Below are positions 33,693-38,212 of a stretch of DNA of 38,212 bases, piece by piece. Origin of the DNA: Terana coerulea (taxonomy: Eukaryota > Basidiomycota > Agaricomycetes > Polyporales > Phanerochaetaceae); NCBI GenBank assembly GCA_024811115.1, contig JAKOGH010000174.1, positions 1-38,212 on the forward strand, given 5' to 3'. The stretch's first letter is position 1; every line of letters begins with the position of its first letter. Both the position numbers and the translations under genes were made by a program. The notes under the pieces were generated by a model. It did not search any database and was not told where the DNA came from. It worked only from the letters and a program-made list of their open reading frames with translations.

Positions 33693-34549
33693 CGTCTTAT
33701 GAGGGAGGTGATTTAGTCGGAGAGCTCTGACTGTGACCGCCTTGCTGTGTGCTGCCAACACGCCCTCTTATACCCTCCCGGAAAGGTCGAGAACGTAAGG
33801 ACCTGCCCGAGTACATCCAACGTGTGGGCGGCCGTACGCAAATGCCGGTCGTTCTCCCAGGCACATCCGACAGAGTCAGGCACCTGTACATCGGAGTCCC
33901 TGCCTGGAGCGCTGATCTTCATAGACAATTGATTGTAACGGTCGGCGAGGCTCTTGTCCGACAGTACAACTGTCACCAACGTATGTCCAGCGTACTCACA
34001 TGCTCCGCTGCCCCTTACTGCAAATGGCGAACTTGGTGCAGATCATCAGCGAACGGGGAGCACTGAGAGAGAGACGTGTTTGATGGACCTGAATATGTTG
34101 CATAAGCATCAGACTTTATACAACCCGTCGACGTTCTGGCGATAATCTGTTGCAGAGAAGTTCACCGTACCATTCATTGAACGACCATAGAACGTTATCG
34201 CTTACGTGGGGGTGGGGTGAAAGCACTCGGAGCCATTCAAGGTCTTAATTGTAGCGGTACGTCGGCTGGCGGGGGCAGAGGGCTGGGCGCGAGGACCGAG
34301 CATTCTTCACCTAGTGTGGTGTGGTCCGTTTGAGTAAAATTCGATGAGCGACAGCGGAAGGACTAGCACACCTTGGTGACCATCGGCCTCACGACGCCGA
34401 GCCCACTCCTCGACGAGGAGTTTGATGCATTGCAAGGTCAACGCCCTTTCATCGGCGGCGTATACACTGAGTGAGAGTCCATAGCCTACCTACATTGTAA
34501 TCGCGAGTTCCCGCCTGGTCGTGCGCCGAAGCCTAGCCGACGAGTCAGG
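33693..34549. other. intergenic between unknown gene and MYND fragment
   Basis: About 860 bp. Plus-strand ORFs (longest 105 codons, 33749-34066) show no motif. No MYND N-terminal sequence in plus orientation was found here. This matters for reading the plus-strand exon at 34580 as an inverted piece of the minus-strand gene. Confidence 0.5.
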
Positions 34550-34579
34550 CAAAATTTGCTCCGGCGGAATTCTTCACAG

Positions 34580-34804
34580 GACTGGCCACGGCATAGAGCG
34601 GTGTGCCGAGCCGATGCGTCCCAGACGGACCTTGAGATCCTTCCGCCGCGCGTACCCTCCAACGAGCTAGTCCCTCGTGTTGGCATGCTGGAGCCTTCAG
34701 AGGCGACCGCCGCCATGGCTATGCTCGAGCGGCTGCGAAGATCTGTCAGAACGCCGGAAGGACTGCCACATAGTCGATCTTACCATTCTCTGGCACTTGT
34801 CTGA
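34580..34804 (+). pseudogene. MYND terminal exon in inverted orientation
   Basis: After an acceptor-like tcttcacag the plus strand reads DWPRHRAVCRADASQTDLE, the second half of a MYND finger. It is equivalent to DWRARHRQECRADA of paralogue 1 and DWKRHKPFC of paralogue 2, where this exon likewise begins with GACTGG after cag. The rest of the third MYND gene (34784-35613) is on the minus strand. The frame stays open to 34804 and so overlaps the antisense of that gene. No matching 5' part exists on the plus strand upstream. Confidence 0.72.
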
Positions 34805-35613
34805 GCAATATAATGGCTTGACGCAGTCCGGGCAAGCGCCCTTGCACGAACGAAACAACGATTTTCTGGTCCCTTCCACCCCGCATCGTGCTGCACAACG
34901 AACCATATACAGCCTCGGCTTCACCTTTTTCTCCCACTTCTGGTGCGCCTGCCAGAGGGACTTGCACGTAGCGACAGAGTACCTGAGCTCATCCGGAGGC
35001 TGGGTGGAATCCGTGCGCTCGAGCACGGCATCAGCTGCCAATGCGACGCGTCTTGTAGCGAGAGAATATAAGCCACATTGAATGGCTTCTTCGGCGGAGT
35101 TGACGGCGAAGTAGAGGCTGTCGTACGCTTGGCCGATCTGGCCAGCTTGAACGCACGTCTCGTATTCACGTAGACAGAAGTAGGAAAGCAGCAAGAAGGC
35201 ATTGGCTGAAGGGATAGAGAGGATGATGCACTGTAGAGGGAAATGCGGATAGGCAACTTTGAGGAGCGTCCCGAGGAACGAAGGGATGTCCATCGTAGGA
35301 TTGGCTAACATTCTGCAGTTCGAGGCGAGATGAGCTTAGTGTCCGCACGAAATGAACCGATTGCAAGATACGGCGTACCGTACGGCTGCTTCAATGGCAA
35401 GGTCAGCCCTCCCTCCGTTCTCGGCACGAGCAAGCTCGTTGTGGTAGCTGATGTGTCCCACGCGGTCGAAAGGCCCAACTGCAGCGCGCGGAACTTCGTT
35501 GCAGGCGCATAGTGTGGATTGTACTCGAGAAACGGGATAGTTGCTTCGCGCTGGATATGGTGATAGTTGCGCAAGGATTGCAGCTCGATGCTGGGATCTG
35601 GGGAAGCCATCAT
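34784..35613 (-). pseudogene. MYND-type zinc finger protein, paralogue 3 (broken)
   Basis: The minus-strand body is related to MYND paralogues 1 and 2. The last intact exon (35312-34784) reads from MLANPTMDIPSFLGTLLKVA to the first half of the finger: CAARC, CKGAC, YCSDKCQRM, ending at a donor (gtaaga) at 34783, exactly where the paralogues split the finger. The preceding intron (35313-35378) is phase 2 and starts gtacgcc, as in the paralogues. The upstream exon is readable back from 35379 as ADLAIEAAVR and GHISYHNELARAE. However, the Met-containing N-terminus (MMASPDPSIELQSL at 35613) is in another frame, so a frameshift or unseen intron exists there. The terminal exon with His/Cys ligands is missing downstream; it lies on the opposite strand at 34580. 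Not expected to make a complete zinc finger. Confidence 0.75.
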
Positions 35614-35639
35614 ACGTTAAGGCGAGTTCTCGAGGAGTC

Positions 35640-36290
35640 TTCCTGTTGAAAAGGTGTGGACCTTAACACTGCGGAACCCAAGAGATAAATTCCGGGGATT
35701 TATAGTGTAAACACGTGGTGGTCTGAAACAAAATGGCCAGCATAAGTCACGCGCATTAATTAGATATTCCTTTTGGGAGATATATCCCTTAAATGAACGC
35801 GTAAATCTACCCAACTAACTCTATATCCTTCCCCAATAACTCACAGAGCTTTACTCTGAGAATAAATCCCTTATATCTCTCATAGCTTTTCTGTGGATTT
35901 ATAATGGGCACATTACTTGTAGGCAACAAGATAAATTGACTAGATAAATAAAAACAAGTCACACATGTATCCAGCATAAACTAGGCAGAGGTCTTCAGAA
36001 TATGTCTGCGGGATTTATTGTGGCAATATATTCCACCTAACGCAGTGAGAGATATTGAGGACATATGGTTGATGTAAGTAAGATAAAGAATGCAGATATA
36101 TTCATTATAAATCACATATTGCATATCTCCAAAATAAATCCAGCAGGACCTCAGACACTTAGAAACAAAGATGTCTGCAGAAGATAGTAGTTAGTCACAT
36201 TCAACATAAGCCTTTTGACTGTGGACACTAAACACATAATGCACATTGGTAGATTCACATACAATTGCAAATCTACATCAGGAAACACGG
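35640..36290. repeat. AT-rich block with iterated ggatttat / ataaatcc motifs
   Basis: No ORF of note. The octamer ggatttat or its reverse complement recurs at about 35696, 35870, 35893, 36010 and 36137, with related ataaat and atatat runs throughout. Composition is clearly more AT-rich than the surrounding genes. It may be decayed transposon or low-complexity DNA. Confidence 0.55.
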
Positions 36291-36294
36291 TTTT

Positions 36295-36323
36295 GCTCCG
36301 TAGCAAAGCGCCTGCTACGGAGC
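36295..36323. repeat. perfect 11-bp hairpin
   Basis: gctccgtagca (36295-36305) pairs exactly with tgctacggagc (36313-36323) around a 7-nt loop. The following about 60 bp repeat a gtagc-like word (gtagcatgggtagcactcagtagc). Confidence 0.75.
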
Positions 36324-37015
36324 GCCGGTAGCATGGGTAGCACTCAGTAGCGGCTGCGGACAGCTAGGTAGAAGTCAGTAGCAGTCGTACAAAGCTATGT
36401 AGCTCTACAGCAATGCCTATAATCATACCCAACAGCTATCTACGCCGTGTCGTGCGCTTTCCCGCAAGCTTCCTTGCAATCTAGCCGGCACGCAGCGGTT
36501 GTTTAAGTACGAGGTCGGAGCGTTAGGCCACAACCGGGCGCTTTGCTTTGCTTTGATCCTGTCCACCTACACGATCTCACAGACTCGGACGACCTGCCAC
36601 TGCACTCGACCTCACTACTCCTCTCGCATCTTGGCAAACATGTGCCGGGGTCATGGATGAACTCTACTTGTCCACAAGCACAACAAGGGCCCACAAGTAC
36701 AACACGGGCTCTTCGAGGCTTCCAGAGCTGTCGCCGCTGTCTGCTGTAGAGACAGCACACTCCGAGGCAAGACGCTGTTGGAGGGCATGTAAGATAGCAC
36801 TATGAGGGTGCAAGCAATGTAGAAGTCTTTGGGAGACCAAGGTATGTCTCCATTACGATGTTTTTTCATCTTCAATTCAAGCTTCCATTCATTCTACCAC
36901 TGCCTAGTACATTCATCCGCTACTACGCCTGCACGGGCCGGGGTGTAGAAGTGCAGCGCATACAGCGGCGTACACTCCTACCGAGGCCTAGAGGAAGCTA
37001 GGATGGTTACTCACC
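36324..37015. other. non-coding stretch left of the copia LTR
   Basis: No supported gene. An 85-codon ORF (36503-36760, minus) has no motif. This is probably flanking or nested repeat sequence. Confidence 0.4.
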
Positions 37016-37236
37016 TGTGGGTTGGTTGATACACACGTTAGTGGGTTGAGAGTTGTAAGAGTCTTATTCTGTATGGGCGTAGGAGAGCTGCCTTATATAC
37101 AATACTGGGTGGCTGTACTACAAACAGACACAAATAGGTACCAGGACAATAGACAATAGGCATCGTCATGGTGGATCCTGGTAGAACAATAGAGAAGATG
37201 TGAGCAGAGCGCTTACGGCGTCTATCTGACTCAACA
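37016..37236 (-). repeat. 3' LTR of copia element (about 220 bp)
   Basis: Begins TGTTGAGTCAG at 37236 right after the purine tract and contains TATATAAG at 37099-37092 on its own strand. The end near 37016 (..CCAACCCACA) is a guess from the TG...CA rule; the other LTR is outside the window. Confidence 0.6.
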
Positions 37237-37284
37237 CTCCTCCTAACCTAGCACGGCGTACTGCCTGCGCTGGTTTAGTCAGCG

Positions 37285-38212
37285 CTAGTTAGCAGCGATG
37301 CGAAGTCCGAGCATTGGTCGGAACTTCTCAATCTTGACCCTGCCCAGATTCTTGGTAAAGATATCTGCGGGATTGTCAACGCCAGGTACGAAGAGTACTT
37401 TGACGTGGCCAGCTTCGACGACATCGCAAATGTAGTGGTAGCGAATGTCGATGTGCTTAGTGCGCTTTTCAGTAACGGGATTTTCCGAGACGAATAGAGC
37501 GCCCTGGTTGTCGCTGCAGATGGGTACTTTCTCGAAGTTGTAACCGAGTTCAGAGAGGATATTTCGAATCCACATAACTTCTCGGGAGCAGTCGGCTGAG
37601 TGCCATGTATTCGGCATCTTTAGTCGATGTTGCTACAGACTTCTGTGCGAAAGAGCTCCAGTTAAAGGCTCCTCCTGCAAGCATTAGCAGGAAGCCAGTC
37701 TGAGCGGCGGTTGGAAGCAGCCGCCCAATCTGCATCGGTGTACGCCACCAAGCCTAACCCGGAAGAGCCGTCATACTCGAGTGTGTAGTTACGAGTGCCT
37801 GACAGGTAGCGGCAGATATACAGCGCTCTGTTCAGGTGGTCTTCAGACGGGTTCGCACTAAACTGTGCGAGCTTTGTGACAGCGTACGCAATGTCCGGTC
37901 GTGTACCGAGCATGATATAAAGGAGTGAGCCTATCACAATTTGGAAACGGCTCTGGCGAGCTTTGTTTAGCTCTCCTTCATTTGGTTGAGGGATATAGCC
38001 CTCAGGAAGCGGAGTCTTTGCCATTTTGGCATTGGTCTGGCCGCAGCGTTCGAGTACCTTATATCGGGTAGGCACATTGATCAATTACGATCTTGTTGCC
38101 GACTTCGTTGTATGCGCATGCGCGAGAAACTCCTTTACGTCGCCCATATCGCGACACTCCCATCGTTGCATAAAGGACTCCTTTTCTTGCAGTACTTTTG
38201 CCTTGCTACGTG
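37285..38212 (-). pseudogene. copia pol C-terminus: reverse transcriptase end and RNase H
   Basis: From the right edge: VLERCGQTNAKMAKTPLPEG, SLLYIMLGTRPDIAYAVTKL and ALYICRYLSGTRNYTL are the copia RT thumb/connection. RNase H acidic residues follow in AYTDADWA, TSTKDAEYMA, CSDNQGALF and KRTKHIDIRYHYI. The protein ends GLRIAAN at 37285. The segments lie in different frames (breaks near 37690 and 37600), so this copy is inactive. Confidence 0.88.

Larger units (their letters stand above)
37016..38212 (-). mobile_element. Ty1/copia retrotransposon, 3' end, truncated by the window
   Basis: Read on the minus strand: the end of reverse transcriptase, RNase H, a purine tract (ggttaggaggag at 37248-37237) and a 3' LTR. 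RNase H followed by the KRTKHIDIRYHYI block is diagnostic of copia elements. The frame is interrupted at least twice. Confidence 0.88.

Noticed and set aside
1..38212. CRISPR arrays, bacterial operons, toxin-antitoxin or phage systems
   Set aside because: Intron-rich eukaryotic genes throughout; no regularly spaced repeats or prokaryotic gene organisation are present.

Overview
This window comes from a filamentous basidiomycete, most likely an Agaricomycete of the Polyporales type. The genes are dense with short introns (about 50-70 bp, gt...ag). The families present are Agaricomycete-like: expanded MYND zinc-finger proteins, a DUF6535 protein, a Ure2p-class GST and a P450. Both Ty3/gypsy and Ty1/copia retrotransposons occur. 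All gene models were assembled by eye from reading frame, splice signals and family motifs; no database search was possible.

Layout. 1-4163: 3' half of a decayed Ty3/gypsy chromovirus (RNase H, integrase, chromodomain, then an extra zinc-knuckle ORF) ending in a 306-bp 3' LTR. 4164-about 5492: a Tc1/mariner-IS630 type DNA transposon abutting the LTR, with a three-exon transposase that is still open. 5680-6793 (-): MYND gene 1. 6968-11000: about 4 kb without a recognisable gene. 11167-13412 (+): nine-exon cytochrome P450. 14572-15856 (+): MYND gene 2. 16313-16384 (-): tRNA-Glu(CTC). 16745-19138 (-): 12-exon TMEM135-like membrane protein with a 12-nt microexon. 19760-22978 (+): DUF6535 membrane protein. 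23851-24750 (+): Ure2p-like GST. 25981-28275 (+): amino-acid/GABA/choline-type permease. 28910-30571 (+): glutamine-synthetase-like protein. 30694-31821 (-): PP2A-like phosphatase (Ppg1 type). 32279-32970: inverted-repeat element and a hairpin cluster. 33135-33692 (-): small unknown protein. 34580-35613: a broken third MYND gene whose last exon lies on the opposite strand. 35640-36290: AT-rich repeat block. 37016-38212 (-): end of a Ty1/copia element with its LTR.

How genes relate. The permease and the glutamine-synthetase-like gene are neighbours on the same strand and could form a uptake plus gamma-glutamylation pair for an amine or amino acid. The three MYND genes share two introns at the same positions and phases, so they are paralogues. 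The DUF6535, permease and glutamine-synthetase genes each carry single-base length changes, nearly all in homopolymer runs. P450, TMEM135, GST, MYND2, the phosphatase and the mariner transposase give exon sums exactly divisible by three. The indels are therefore either local assembly errors or real recent decay, and this must be settled before any of the three genes is called functional.
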